The notes beneath the pieces were generated by a model. The model saw only the letters and a program-made list of their open reading frames with translations, made no database searches and was not told the DNA's origin. A stretch of DNA of 64,000 nucleotides. It comes from Utricularia gibba. Its lineage: Eukaryota > Streptophyta > Magnoliopsida > Lamiales > Lentibulariaceae. The stretch lies in assembly GCA_002189035.1 (NCBI GenBank), contig NEEC01000004.1, positions 2,666,001 to 2,730,000 on the forward strand, in the 5' to 3' direction. Both the position numbers and the translations under genes were made by a program. Shown one piece after another: positions 33,016 to 46,357 of this stretch (position 1 is the stretch's first letter; each line of letters starts with the position of its first letter).

Positions 33016-33400
33016 GCAAGTTCCACGATTCAGATACAAACCATCCCCACAATTTGCTCTTCCAATTTGAACCAAAAGGAAGCAAACAGATGAGGCAACT
33101 TGTTGAGGAGCTCGATTTGGGGGAGCAAGAAGCGAGAAGAGTCAAAAGAGGTGGAGTCGGGATTGCTAAAAATCAAATTTTTAAATGTGGGGGTTTGACC
33201 GAGTGCAGCAATAATGGCAGGAACGCGTTGTCCGCCAGGATGGGAGTTGAGTCGAGATGACATCCATCTCGTTGTCGTCTGAACTTTCAACCCTCTCCCT
33301 CAGTCAAAGTTTGAAAGATACACAGCAGGAGCAGCACCAGACAGGGCCGGCGAGGCATACCCCACCCCACCCCTCGCTCCCCGTATTTACCTACTTCATG
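33016..33400 (-). promoter_or_regulatory. 5' leader and promoter region of the MACPF gene
   Basis: GC-balanced with pyrimidine-rich patches on the coding strand. The open frames here do not match the family and are read as leader. No clear TATA box was fixed. Confidence 0.35.
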
Positions 33401-33581
33401 TAAATTCGTATTTAATTTGAGACATCTGGAGCTGTGAGAAAACAATGCAATGCGCCACTAAAAATAACGCGCTGCGCTGCTCTTTCTACTTATCATTTGA
33501 CAGCAACCAATTTAGTCTCCTAAAAGAATGTAGCCAACTGCAACAAAAATATAAGCTACTATACTGCAAACACATGACGCC

Positions 33582-36500
33582 TCAACGATCCTGATGATGC
33601 AACATAAATGACGTGCTTGTAGTGATCTGATTAGAACCTGAAGATGCAGGAGAAGCTGAATAATCTGCTTCCATGGTAGAGTTCTGACTTTGAATGGGGA
33701 GGTGGGTGGTTACTTCCTTTCCTCGTTGGAAATCTTTCAAAGCTTTGAACCTTACATCCCCCGAATTTTCGATTGGAACTATAACCGGAGTTTCCATTGT
33801 CCCTTCAAACATTTTAACGACCTCGGACATGGTTGGCCGGACGGAGGGGTTGGCATTCGTGCACAGCCGGGCTACTTTCACCACTCTCTCAGCTTCATCC
33901 ATGTTGACTTGAGAACCCAATCTCTTGTCCAAGAGTTCATCCATCTTTTTGTTTTCGTGCAAGTCACTGGCCTGTGATTCAGCATAGATATTTGTAACTG
34001 GCATGCAATCAGAAACAGTTGTAAATAAAAGTTGGGTGCAGTAAGTTTCGTACCCAATCTAGAAGGCAGATGAAGGTGTGGCTTGGTAGGTAGCTGTTCC
34101 TTTTGCCACTAACAAGTTCCAAAACCACAATTCCGAAGCTGTAAACATCGGCCTTGTCGGTAAGGTAACCCCACAATGCATACTCGGGCGCCATATACCC
34201 TCTGTAACAAAGAAGAACCTACTTATAAGTGAAGGAGCTTAGTTTCACCTAGAAGGAGCCACAAGAACTCACATTGTCCCAGCGACTTTGGTGCTTATAT
34301 GTGTCTGCTCGCTTTCATTTAGCCTTGCTAATCCAAAGTCAGATATTTTGGGGTTGAGATGCTTGTCAAGAAGTACGTTAGTCGCTTTAATGTCACGATG
34401 AACAATCCTCATTTTTGACTCCTCATGCAGGAAGGCTAGTCCTCTTGCAATGCCAAGACAAATGTTGAACCTAGTTGGCCAGTCTAGGATCAACTGGCTG
34501 CCATTGGTGCCTGTAGAGTGAAAGCAGCATCTATTTATTTCTGGGAGTACATCTAATATTTCATAGTAAACATGTTTGGAATCAAAAGCAAAATGTACCG
34601 AAGAGAGCATGAGCAAGGTTGTTATTTTCCATATACTCGTAGACAACTAGCAACTCATCTCCTTCGATGCAGCAGCCGTAAAGCTTCACAAGATTCGGGT
34701 GCTGCAAGCAAGATATCATGAAAATCTCATTCATGAATTCCCGGCTGCCTTGCTTTGACAGAGAAGAAAGCTTCTTCACAGCAATCATAGTCCCATCTGT
34801 TAACGTTCCCTGCAGCAACAGCTTGTGCATTAGCGTACAGATAAGAAACAACAGCTGTTTTCATCCAATAATCGCACCTTGAACACAGGGCCAAAGCCAC
34901 CTTCTCCAAGCTTGTTTGTTGTGTCGAAGTCGTTTGTTGCGGCTCGAATTTGTTTCAGAGAAAATGCAATTGTTTGCAGCTCTAGACCTTCTAAGCCTGT
35001 CATTCCATGTAGAAATCAGCAAAAAGAAGAAACAGTTAACATTTTGCCTCCTACTTATTTGAATGAATCTCACTACAAAACCTTTTCGCATTTTTCTCTG
35101 TCTTGTGAACCAGCATTTCCACCAAACAATGACCAACACAAGAATAACAGGGGCTGCCAAAGCGACAGGCAAAATAATAGCATTAGCATTTTTCTTCCTG
35201 CCTTTCGCACAAACTCCGAAACCTGAATTAAAGAAAAAAGTCATGAAGAGACAACACGAAGTTTATTGAGATTATCACAACAGAAGAAATAGGGACTCAC
35301 TTGGAACAACTGATATAGCCGATATGAGGGAACCATAGTCTCCTCTGTTAGGGATTCTCATGGTACCTTTACTGGCCCAGTAGAATCTAATTACCAGAGT
35401 GTTGTCCGTAACTGTGACGTTGAAATATTTAGCAACAGGCCTTTGAGGTCCCCAGCCTCGTCTTCAATGTCAAAGTTCTCAAAAACTAACGTCTCCTGAT
35501 TCAAAAAAGAATAGAATGAGTAGTGAAGCTTTTTGGCACACTGGATCCCCATTAATCACAGTAAAAAAACCTGAATATATATATCAAATTTCCGCCTTCC
35601 CAGAGAGTTATACGCACTGTCATTTGTGAAGAGTACTTCAGCAAAGTGCAGGCCAACATTGTAATCCCCATTCCTCAAACAGTAATGGAAGTACGAAAGT
35701 GAAAGAGGGCTAAGACGTGCTGAGCTGTATAGCGTAGAGAGGTCATTGGTTGAAGGAATACTGATGGAACGTGAGTCCCTGTAATTAGTAGGTTGAGTGA
35801 AGAAGTAGCCTGTGCTGACAAAGCCCCAATGGTTGTTGCTCAAATATCGTGCATTATCTCCACGGGAATCTCCTTCATATAAGAACCTGCCACCACTTTC
35901 CTCATTTATAAAGTCGTCCCCACCGCAGTTTATGTGCAAGGAACACTTATCTGTAAAATATTGAAAAATGATGCAATATGAAATCATTAGCCATCATCAA
36001 GCAGCTTTACGTGGCAAATGTAGGGGAAAAGATCACGCATAGTCATGGATGAAAATTGTGCCAATATGAGATTCTCTTTTATAGGAAAATCAAGTACTAT
36101 TGGCTAAAGTTAAAGGAAAGGAGGTATAGAATACTCACAATCTGGGCAGACTGAAAATCTGCTACATGGATTGATCCTTTGCCTGCCAAAGAGGAAAAAG
36201 CCTTGGAGTTGAGTGTTCACTCTTATAGAGAGTGAATTTAGATTAGTGAAGAAGGCTTCACATTCTTCACAAATTGTCAGAGTACGAGTTGAAAAAAGGC
36301 ACTAAGTTCTTACAAGGCATTTGTCGTTGATGAACCTTTGAGCATGTTTACCACTCTATTCCTGGAATGCCAATAAATGCAGGAAACGACACTTGAGGAA
36401 CTAAAAACAGAAAAGAGAAGCCACATGGTTGTAAAAAGATCGTTGCTTTTCTTACATGTTTTGCTGGCAAGCAGGGTCACGAGGTCCTTCTATAGTAAAA

Positions 36501-39252
36501 TTGTTATACGAGATATCACTGCACCAAGGATTAAATGAATATAAATACATCTAAAGGAAAAAAGTACCTTAAAAAAGCATCTTATAGGGTGAAGTCAAAA
36601 ACAATAATGTAAATTCAACCATCTTCTGCTTATGCATAAGTAATATAAGTTCATAAGAAGCACGTCTATCTAACAGAGAAAAATGTTTTCATAAGAATAT
36701 AAATAAAAAAAATGCATTCAGTGGGCATACATATGACTGCCGTCCTTCAGGAGTGCATTAGGCAATTTACCACTCAACGAGTTGCTAGTTAAAGATCTGT
36801 AGAGAAAAATACGAATATTAATGATGCTATGCGCTGCTCTAGAAAAAAAAACAGCACACTGTGTCTCAAACAAGAAACTCAAACAACAGAAAATGCATGA
36901 AAATTCCGTAGGATGCACTTACACATCCATCAGAGATCTGGCAATGTCATTTGGAATCTCTCCCACCAACTTATTAAAACTCAGATCTCTAGCAACAATA
37001 AGGTACACATTATGTAGTCAATAACTTTGTTGCTGACACGATTTTGCATCTTTAAAAAAAAAAGGACAAAAGAAAACAAGGAAAAACTACTCAGTCTTTC
37101 GGTAAGCTTCAAGCAGAAGTTGCAAAACAATACCCTCTTAAACATAAATTTGAAAAACAATCGTTCACAAGGACTTTGACAAGTACTTACAGTCTTTGGA
37201 GATCTCTGAGCCTCCAAATATAACCGGGGATTTCTCCAGTAATGTCACAATTTCTCAGAACTCTGAATGAAAAATCATTTCTTTTTAGCAGCTCATCAAG
37301 AAAGTACACCAAAGGAAATCTATATGCAGGGTTGTTAGCATACAAGGTGACTAAGTTTGTGATGTTCTGTAGCATAGGAAAAGGCTGGACAGGCGATTTC
37401 ATGTCACTAATTCTCCTGCATAAAGAACTTTTCAGGATCTACGAAGTAAACTAGCACAAAAAACTTATTGCAAGACAGGAAAGAATTTCAAATTTTGCAG
37501 GCTCACAAGTCCGTCAATGCATTTAGAAGAGAGAGATTTTCAGGGATGGGGCCTTCCAGTCCACTTCCAAACATTTCCCTTTGTTTGACATCAAAATATT
37601 CATGTTAAAACTGTTAGAATAATCACTGGTCCTGGATTGGAATTATATATATACTTAAGTCCAAATGAATAATTTATGTATTTACATATACAGGTCTTAC
37701 AATCTTTTAAGCTGTTGCCAGTTCTGAATAAAATCTGGTATCCTGCCGCTGAAATTGTTTTCGTTTATCCTACTGCAATGTGAAAAACGTCAAGACATTC
37801 AATAATTAAATAAAAATAATATTAAGGTGAAAAGAAAGTATACGTTCTTACAAATCCTGTAAGTTTATTAGAGTCGAAAGAGATTCAGGCAACTCTCCTG
37901 TTAGTTGGTTTGAAGACAGAACCCTGAGATGCAAAGCAGATTATCATCTTATGCCATATGTACGTTAACAATGATTTCATGCAAAATAAATTGAGAAATC
38001 TTACAGAGTCTTCAGATTTAGCATCTTTCCAATATCAGGAGGAACACTACCTGAAAACTGGTTGTTATCAAGGTACCTGATAAAATACAAAATGGTAAAT
38101 AACGGCATACTGTTGAGAGACTGCAGTGATCAAAAAAAGAAAATGACTTTACGAAGACTCATTTTAGCACATTAAGAAGAACGATTAAGCTGATGACATA
38201 CAATTCTGTGAGGTTAGTCATGAGCCCCAATTCCTTCGGTAGTGGCCCAGATAAACGGTTCACAACAAGAGATCTGGGAGAAAGTACAATGAAAGATGTG
38301 ATGTATATGACATACTAGGATCATGTGAGTGCTACGTTTTTCACAAACGTACATTTTAGTCAGTTGTGTAGAAAACCATTCACTTGGAATCGTTCCAGTG
38401 AGAAGATTGTACGCAAAATCACTGAAAAAAAATTCATATTAGACATAAAAAAAAAACAAGCGAATTAGATTACTCAGATGTTTGCTTACACGTCCGTGAG
38501 ACAGGGGAGATTCACAATACTCCGTGGAAGAACTCCAGGAAGGTCATGACCCTTGATCACACTGCAATGATATGCACCATGAAAATTCACAGGGAATCAA
38601 ATATGTGACGACTAAAACAGTCTCAAGATGCGCATCATTCGACATATCTGAAGATCACACTAATGATATTCGAAAACTCAATGGTGAGAGACTACGGTGT
38701 CTTAGGAACTAAAAGCACATACATTCTTGAAACGTGACGGAAAGTATTGTTTGCAGAGCTACAGTTGCATTTTATAAAACCCTCAGCGTTTGGAGGAGCC
38801 ACACGCGAAAGGCCGACCATGATAACTTCACATGAACTGGCGTTGAATCTCCAGTAGGTTGCGCCCATCTCAACGGCCATGTTTTGTAGAGCACGAACTA
38901 AAGCACACAATATAACAAGTCGTAGAATCAGGACGTCATTGTTGGGTAACAAAAAATTGAACAGTAACGAATCAACACCCAGGCGAAACCCAATTCTTTT
39001 TTTCTTTTCCAAAAACATGTATGTGCCCCCGGAATTTTCTCCGCCTATCAAATCAAAGATGAGCACATTCCTTGTTCTGGGCCTCAATGAAACCCACAAG
39101 ACAGGAGTACAGAAAACAAACAAACAAGAAAAGAACAAGTATAAGCAACCACCTTCTTCCGGCGCAACAGGCTGAGAATGAGAGAAGCCGATCAACGCAA
39201 AAAAGCAAACCGCGAGAACCCAGTGGCATGCTCTTCCATTCATTTCAAGCAT
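33582..39252 (-). CDS. LRR-malectin receptor-like kinase (LRR-RLK subfamily VIII-2, RFK1/At1g53430 type), 24 exons
   Basis: Exon 1, 39252-39153, carries a signal peptide ([17 protein letters not shown]). Exon 2 is 38897-38723. LRR exons follow at 38561, 38421, 38273, 38076, 37923, 37772, 37578, 37415, 37262, 36988, 36796 and 36518, mostly exactly 72 bases, one repeat each. The malectin domain spans 35950-35571 ([15 protein letters not shown]) and 35495-35301. The transmembrane exon is 35222-35082. Kinase exons (34996-34878, 34809-34599, 34510-34273, 34201-34054, 33971-33582) show [36 protein letters not shown] and GYMAPEYA, so an active kinase is expected at the plasma membrane. The length is about 1009 residues if one base is restored: at 35450-35453 (CCCC) the malectin frame breaks inside otherwise conserved sequence. 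Ligand unknown. Confidence 0.9.
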
Positions 39253-41775
39253 CCTCCAACATCAAGGTTTAGCAACTTCCCAAGGACAGGTTTGTTTCCG
39301 TTTGGTGCGGTTGCAATCGTGAAGTATTAAGAAGTGGAGAAAGTTAAGAGGGGCGGGGAGCGAGACTCAGACAAGCAAAATATCAAGCAATGTAAACAAC
39401 AGACGATGATGCAGGTTGCGAGGAAGAAACGATAACCGGGATGGTCCACAAGAGACCCAATCCATGGATCAACGGCAACCCACTGTGTGTATACTAGTAA
39501 TCAAAATCTATGTGCTGCCGGGTGGTAGATGAAGACAAATCATCTCATCTCGGCTGACTCCTCAAAAAAAAAAAAGGATTTAATCAATCCCCTTTTAATT
39601 AAATAGTAAATGCATTTCATTTGTGTTACAAAATAACTCCTTTATTATTATTTAAATATTTTAAAATAACAAATTTGATTCAATCCATGCTAGGAAGACT
39701 ATCTACTAAATTGATCATGAACCTTGGAGGGTAATTAATTAGCCAAATTAAGCATAAGGGACGTCATAAAAAATTAGCATAATGAATTTATTTCAGTATT
39801 AAAAATATGATTTTGCTACGTTTCCGTACTTGTGCAATTATTTTTGCTACGGATATCATCCCGTCCCTGTGTTATAATACGAACAAGTCGCATGACTCAG
39901 CATAAGTCGCTCCTTTGCTTTTTTAAAAGGAAGGCAGTGTCTTCGAGATGATGAAAGTTTCAACATTATATTATTTTTGTGGAGGCTCGGCTAGGCTAGG
40001 CATCACAAGTTGACCACTTCGTCTCATTCTTCATTAAAATGACTTGACGTCTTCTTCTCTTGTGTTTTTAATAATTAATAAATATTAGTATACATCTGAT
40101 TAGTATTAAATTAATCACGGTCGTCTAGCGTACCACGAGTTTGAATCCTTTCTTTTTAAAAATAAAAAATAAAAAAAAAGTTCATTTAAAGTTTTCAATG
40201 AATCAGCTGTTGATTGACTATATTACCCTTTTCAGGAGGACGCCGAAGAACGATAATATTATAACAACCTCGTCATCATGTCCATCTTTGCATAAAAACT
40301 CATATTTTTGTTTGCATTTAAATTGGTATTTGTGTTTTTTATATTAACATTCTAAATATATTTTTAAATCAATCAATGAATCAATTTTTTTGTTGCAACT
40401 ATTTTATTTTTTTTCTTGAATTTACAAAAATCACAATTAAATATTTACAATCAAATATGTAGCTTAAAATTATATGTTGTGTTTTAATGCGTATATCATA
40501 TATAAAGTTTTATGCAGTATATGAGCAAAATCAAACATGAGTTTTTATGGTATATTTGTTTGAAGATGTTAATACGTAGAAAAGGATATTTTTCTGAAAA
40601 TCTAGTTTGGGTTAATTGAATACATGCTGCAAGAAGCTTCCTTTCATGATTATGTGGTACATGCATATGTGTTTGATATACCGAATGAAAAGAGGAGCAT
40701 CACTCCCTTCCGTTATTAGATGGTACTCTTGGCTACTGCCACGCCACACACACACACGCCATATCTATTGATCTCAACTTGTTGTAGACTCAAAGTTTGA
40801 CTACATGCGTGTTGATTGACTTTGTCTATTATTGAACATGAACCCAATGGACCCTCCTATGGGATTGGGAAGCAGCCCATCAGCATGATATTGGGCCTCA
40901 TGCCAAGATCAACAACATTTGTTAAACACCAACTGGGAATTGATAATAATTTAGATTTTAAAAGTAGCCCAACATCATGTGATAATTGATATAAAATCTG
41001 TGTTACGTGTCATAGCTCTATTTTTTCTCCAAAAAAAAAGTAAATAATAAAACAACAAAGGTAAATTCTAGTAAATGGGAGGTTGAGAATGTACAAAAAG
41101 TATTAGGAGTTGTTTGGTAAAATTGTTTAGTTTATAGTTTTTTAAAAGTATTGTTGTTTAGATAATAAAAATACATTTTTTAGATTGAATATGTGTTTGA
41201 TAACATTGTTTAAAAATAGATATGTTTATAGTATTCTGTGTTTGGTATTAAAATAAATGATTTTAGGGAAATTATTTGAAATATCCTCATAATTAAATGA
41301 TGTTTAATTATTAATATTTCAATTTTATGCTATTTTATTCTTCTTTACTTGTTTTTCAATTTCTAGGGTTCTTTCTCATGCACTTCATATCTATGTAAGA
41401 TCCTTCATCATTTTTGTTTATTGACATTGATAGAGGGTTTATTTTGTATTATATTTTTTTTATTGTTGATTAAGTTAACAAGGATGTATCTATTAGTTAT
41501 CTTTACTGTCATCTTTTGATAGGAATCATATTAGGAACAACTCTAATAGACACAATAAGAAATCAATAGGAACTGAATGAGGTGATGGTTTTAAGACTTG
41601 GTGCAATTGGAATGTACATGAAGAGAGATTATTTATAACTGTATTAAATGAGTTAATAGCTAATGGGTGGAGTTGTGAAAATGGATGGAAGCCAAAATAT
41701 TTATCTACTTTAGAGAAAGCATTCATGAAGCTTTGTCCTGAAACTGAAAAAAAAAAGCCCATCCTCATATGCATT
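39253..41775. other. Intergenic; promoter of the receptor kinase, then AT-rich DNA
   Basis: No exon recognised. A tRNA-like scrap (GTCGTCTAGCG...GAGTTTGAATCC) lies at about 40123-40148; it is too short for a tRNA gene. (CA)n-like ACACACACAC occurs near 40747. Confidence 0.45.
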
Positions 41776-42949
41776 TGATAAACGAAAAATATTGCACATC
41801 GTTAAAATGAAAATTTCTCTTATCAAATAAAATTTATAAACTTAATTCACATCAAATCATATGAAAAATATGAGAATAGTGGACTAGGGTCGAACACCAT
41901 GAGCTAGGTGCTTGCTATGTGGAAGTCAATGCATGCAATCAATGTCACATTGATAAATTTTAACTAGGATTAAGGCAGAGTTGCAATAAAATACAGTAAA
42001 GAAAAGTAACAAACTTCTGAACTCGTTTCTTTCTAAGATAAAATGAATGATGTCTTGGGATTCTTAGGGGATGTATACTTATCACTAAATACGCTCACAC
42101 AAATCATAATTCAAACAACTAACAAACAAAATCTAGGTCTACCCGAACTATTGTTTTCCCTCTAATCTTTAGTCTACCTCTAATTAGAGTTGTTAAGATG
42201 GATTTCACTACTTTCTCTCCTGGATCTATCGTAGTTTATTAAGGAAGTGACGTGACTTATGATTGATTAAGTCTAAAGATTAATTAGCACATTTCCCCCT
42301 TTTCACCTCAAGGCACCCCTAAGTACTTAGCCAATCATAACAAGAGAAAGAAAAGCATCTTCATAATACATCTTAAGCACATTCTATTCTCAAGGCTAAA
42401 CAACAACATAATATGCGTAACAGAACATAAACAGTAAGTTGTTCAAGTAGGGAAAACAAAAACAAGTTTCAGCTAGGAACAATGTTCATCAAGAACGGAT
42501 GAAAATCTTCAAAGGGAAACTTGTTCTTCTGGGTCGTCATCCCCCTTCCTTCTTCCTCTAGAAATCTACTCTAGAAAGAAAGTCGTGTGTCCCAATGCGG
42601 GAGAGATCTCTTCTCTCTCCATCTTGTCCTCTTTTTTGTTTAAAATCCTCTTTTTCCATCTCCTTAGATTTTGTGTTCTTCTTTTTAGACTTTTACCTCA
42701 TCATCTGCTACTGCACTGTTGATATTCGGCTCCTTAGAATTTGTATTGCTGACATGTACTGCATTGTTCAAAGAAAACTATTAGAAGGTTGGGTTGGGAC
42801 TAAATCTATGATTTAGTCCCAACTAATACTAAAAAAACACAATTACGGTACTATGCACATAAATATAGAACTAGGCAGTAAAGTTAAAATTTTGTAGTAC
42901 AATATGAGTCATTTCCCTGTATTTAATTACTCAAAAATATATGTTATCA
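41776..42949 (-). repeat. Solo LTR of the Athila/Tat-like family
   Basis: 1174 bases. On the minus strand it begins TGATAACATATA and ends CGTTTATCA, the same TGATA/TATCA termini as the LTR at 17103-18258 and homologous over its length. The flanks are GCATT (41771-41775) and TCATT (42950-42954), a 5-bp target duplication with one change. No PBS or coding sequence follows, so this is a solo LTR from unequal recombination. It contains a perfect palindrome at 42793-42823. Confidence 0.8.
42793..42823. repeat. Perfect inverted repeat inside the LTR
   Basis: GTTGGGACTAAATC, 3-base spacer TAT, GATTTAGTCCCAAC: 14-bp arms. A related palindrome sits in the LTR relic at 13096-13123 (12-bp arms, GAAA loop). 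Confidence 0.95.
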
Positions 42950-42954
42950 TCATT

Positions 42955-43949
42955 CCAAGATGGTACCTTCAAGAGAGATTATAATATGCTCGTTGACTTC
43001 TTAAGCAAATTTGGAATTGGTTTTGACTACACTACCAAGACTATGAATGCAACATCAAAATTGTGGATAGAGTGAAACCAGGTACTATGTCATATATTTT
43101 GGTTAGATTTTTGTTTTTCTCCTTGTTCATTTTATTTTTAATGAGTCTAGATATGAGGTTACTATCTGTCCATTGATCCTAGAGTATGGCCATAGACAAA
43201 ATGTTGTCTCCTTCGAACTAGAAGAGCATGAGTTGGTGCTTTTTATCTTGCTCCTCTTCAAAACTCACAAGTAGTGATCAGTTAATTATAAGAGACTATT
43301 TTATACAAAGACTATAACATAATCATGCGAATACATATGGAACCCAATCAGATTCGAAGAAGCAATGGAGACTAACTAACAAAACATAGACTTGGGACTC
43401 TTTCAACCAAAAAACAAGAGTTTTTTAGCTGGAACGGTCATACAAACTAGGGAAAGTGAAAATAAAGTTTTAAAGAGAAGCTAGAGAAAAATCCTCTTGA
43501 GAGATAAAAGCTAAGTCCAAACTAGAATGAAAACTCCAAGTGAAAGTAAAAGTCTCTACAGTAGAAACTTAATTGAACTACTTTTGTTTGAGTTTTCATG
43601 TTCCCCTAATCCTACTATGGACTAAAGTGACTTGCAAGGGAGCTCCTGATCTAATACTACTATATTAATGATTTCATCTGTTTAGGGACTCATGTGTACC
43701 GCACATCAATATTCATTATCAGGCATTTGTGGTCTTCTGAAAATCAAGAAAATGTCAATTCAAGAAGATCTATTTTGTTGCCATGTGATGCTCATTTCTT
43801 ACACTTTTTGCCATGTGTTCACCCCTAATAAAGCTTAAATAAAATTAGACAAAAATATGAGATAAAATGTATAAATTAAGATAATCACCATAATTTACAT
43901 AAAACCTAAAACCTATATTATAGACTCTTAATTAAAAAACTTTAATTAC
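42955..43949. other. AT-rich DNA, probably decayed retrotransposon
   Basis: No recognisable exon. It lies between the solo LTR and a gypsy pol remnant. Confidence 0.4.
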
Positions 43950-44560
43950 ATTTAGACATAAAAATGACCTAAAAGAACTGAGACTCTCCATGGTGATGTA
44001 CTTGACCTTATGTATCCCATATCCAGTAGATCACAGTTACTTCTTTAGCTCAATCAGCTCTCGAGGTGCCATGTGACATGGAGCCTTAGATATTGGTTGC
44101 GTGTTTGGTAACAATTCAATGCACAAATCCACTTCCCTTCTTGATGGATGACCTCATACCTCATCATGGAAGACATCACTAAATTCATTCACAATCGGAA
44201 TTTTTTCAATCCTCTTCACCTAGGTTGTGTAGTAATGAAAGATAAGTACTCAATATATTGACAAGGGGTATGCTAGGAAGATCATCTACACGCCTTCTCA
44301 AACCATAAGAGCTTCCCATTCTTTAGTCTTAGTTCCATCTTCCAACAATCTACCAATAGCTCATATTTTGCCTGCTAGGGCCCAAGATGCATAAGACATG
44401 ATTTTCAAGTCCTTTCCAATAGTAGGACTAAAGGTAACCTAACTCTTAAGGTCATGATCCATACCTAGGACCCAAGAGGCATAAGAGATGACTATCAAGT
44501 CCTTACCAACATTAGGAGTTAAGGCAGTCTAACTCTTATGTAGCATAGAGAAATCATATA
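43950..44560 (-). pseudogene. Ty3/gypsy pol remnant (protease-RT junction)
   Basis: The minus strand at about 44235-44030 reads IVNEFSDVFHDEV, then [26 protein letters not shown]: the conserved entry to gypsy reverse transcriptase (EFxDVFPxxLPGLPPxRxVxFxIxLxPGTxPISxAPYRMAPxEL). Stops interrupt it. It is in opposite orientation to the gypsy remnant at 2636-4905. Confidence 0.7.
44375..44545. repeat. Tandem duplication, period 90 bp
   Basis: Two diverged copies begin at 44375 (CTAGGGCCCAAGATGCATAA) and 44465 (CTAGGACCCAAGAGGCATAA) and share TCAAGTCCTT and CTAACTCTTA. It lies inside the gypsy remnant. Confidence 0.7.
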
Positions 44561-45929
44561 AGGTAAGTTTACATACACACAGTCACATACTACCTTAACA
44601 TGCATACATACTACAACCAACCTATATATGACACATCTTTTGACATAGTTAAAGACCCTATAGCCATCAAGAGGCCTCCAAAAGCTTGGACGGCTATATT
44701 TCTAGTTTGGTTGATCACCTAACACTTAGTTACTCCCTTCCACATCTAGAAAAAGTTTAAAACATAAAGTGATTATGCTACTGTAATTTGATATAACATA
44801 CACATGAATTAGTAAAATGAAAAGGGTTTTCAGAATAGAATCCTAGGAACAAAACATAACCACATTGTAAATCACATAATCTATCTTTGCTCAGATATTT
44901 TGACTTTTTGGCTTAGGCATCATTTTCAAATCTTAAGAAGTTGGTCATATATTACCCAAGTTTATCAATATTGATTAGAAGAGCCACCAACCAACTGCCA
45001 TTTCGAAAATTAGACCATATCATGCATATAACAAGCTTTTTGGTCTTTTTTGTTTGGCTTATCCCCTAAGGATGCCTTATACATATTTGATATAATTAGT
45101 CTTGAATTACATAGTTAAAACTATGTTGCTAGGAGTATGGGTTCTCATATCTCATCATTTTCTAATATATAATTACATAGTACATAAATATGGAACTTTG
45201 GTTGTTTCCTACACTTCTTCTAAAAGAATCATAAAAAAAAAAGTAAAACTCATTTGGGTTTATGTAAAGAACCGTAAGGCTCAAGTAGAACTCTAATCTA
45301 CGACGAATCACAGTTTACGAATCAAAACCAAATGGTTAGGAACCGTTGGCATCTCTATTTGGGCTTCTCAATTCAAGTGATGATCGAAACAGCTGGTCGG
45401 AATCTGATTTTTCATCTGACATTGAAGAAGAAAGAGTTGCTCTGTAAGTACCGATCGTTGCTTTGGGCCGATTAATTTTCCGGTTTCACCTTGTATCTTT
45501 GAATTGATCGTTGAGCCGCTTGGATTGCGAACTGTTTCCGATCCATCGGCTGTGAACCGCGTGTTTCGTGGAGACAGACACCCCCCCCCCTCCCATAAAC
45601 CGTGGTGTTCCTTTATTGTTGCTTTCTCGAGTTGCTGCCGTCATCGTTTTTCGTTGGATTTTGGTCATCTGTCCGTCCAATGGGAAGTTGGGGCTGGCGT
45701 ATGATTTTCACTATTAAAGTTATTATAACGACGTGCGGGATACATGTTGAACCTCATGATGTGTCTGTTAATTGATGGTTTATGCCATGTCACTCCAATG
45801 TTAAAAAATATGTAACATCAAATCACACAATTTCTCAAGTAAATGATGGATTCTTTGGTTTTTGTCATATCTGTTGTAAATGTTTAATTAAAATATTGTA
45901 TTCATTTAATATAAATCAAAGAATACGGA
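44561..45929. other. Intergenic, upstream of the FYVE gene
   Basis: AT-rich to about 45300. 45300-45700 is GC-balanced, with a short frame at 45332-45478 and a possible donor (GTAAGT) at 45445, so an alternative upstream exon of the next gene is possible. A C run lies at 45580-45589. Nothing firm. Confidence 0.35.
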
Positions 45930-46357
45930 AGCGTCTTTGTTTTCATTCCTAGAGGCTGCGAGAGGGAAGAATATTCGCTTCAAGGCCGGTTATCGGCGGT
46001 ACAGATTGCGATCCTGTTTTGGGGTTTCAGTTCATTCGAATCTGCTTTGGAGATTAGTTGAACGTGAAATCGGTCAAGGGAAAGCATAAAACCCTCGACT
46101 TTCAGAGGGTATGTTCCTCCCTCTTTATTTGATCATAAATTTGTTTTCTTTGCGCGATGATTGTTCGGTGCCTTTTCTTAAGAGTAGGGCAGCTTTTGAG
46201 GTTTTTCTTCGAGAAAGAGGCCTGGTTTAGAAGCCCTTGAGTTCCTAGTCTCATTTGGGTTTTTTCTTTGTGAGGTGTCATCGAAGTTGAGTCCATTCCT
46301 AAGAACGTCTTGCTTATCTCAGGCATTTTGGGGGTCTTCCTGGAAACAGATGTACAT
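45930..46357 (+). promoter_or_regulatory. 5' UTR of the FYVE-SYLF gene with a 5' UTR intron
   Basis: A GC-balanced leader ends in AGAGG at 46108 followed by GTATGT. The intron 46109-46322 ends TATCTCAG, and the leader continues to the ATG at 46358. Frames starting further upstream use no ATG and cross the acceptor, so they are not used. Confidence 0.55.

Noticed and set aside
40120-40150. tRNA-like scrap (GTCGTCTAGCG ... GTTTGAATCC)
   Set aside because: The distance between the A- and B-box-like parts is far too short for a tRNA gene, and there is no acceptor stem. At best a SINE fragment.
45332-45478. 48-codon frame upstream of the FYVE gene, with a second frame reading SSDDRNSWSESDFSSDIEEE
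   Set aside because: No recognised family, no ATG for the second frame, and only one possible splice site. Kept as intergenic.
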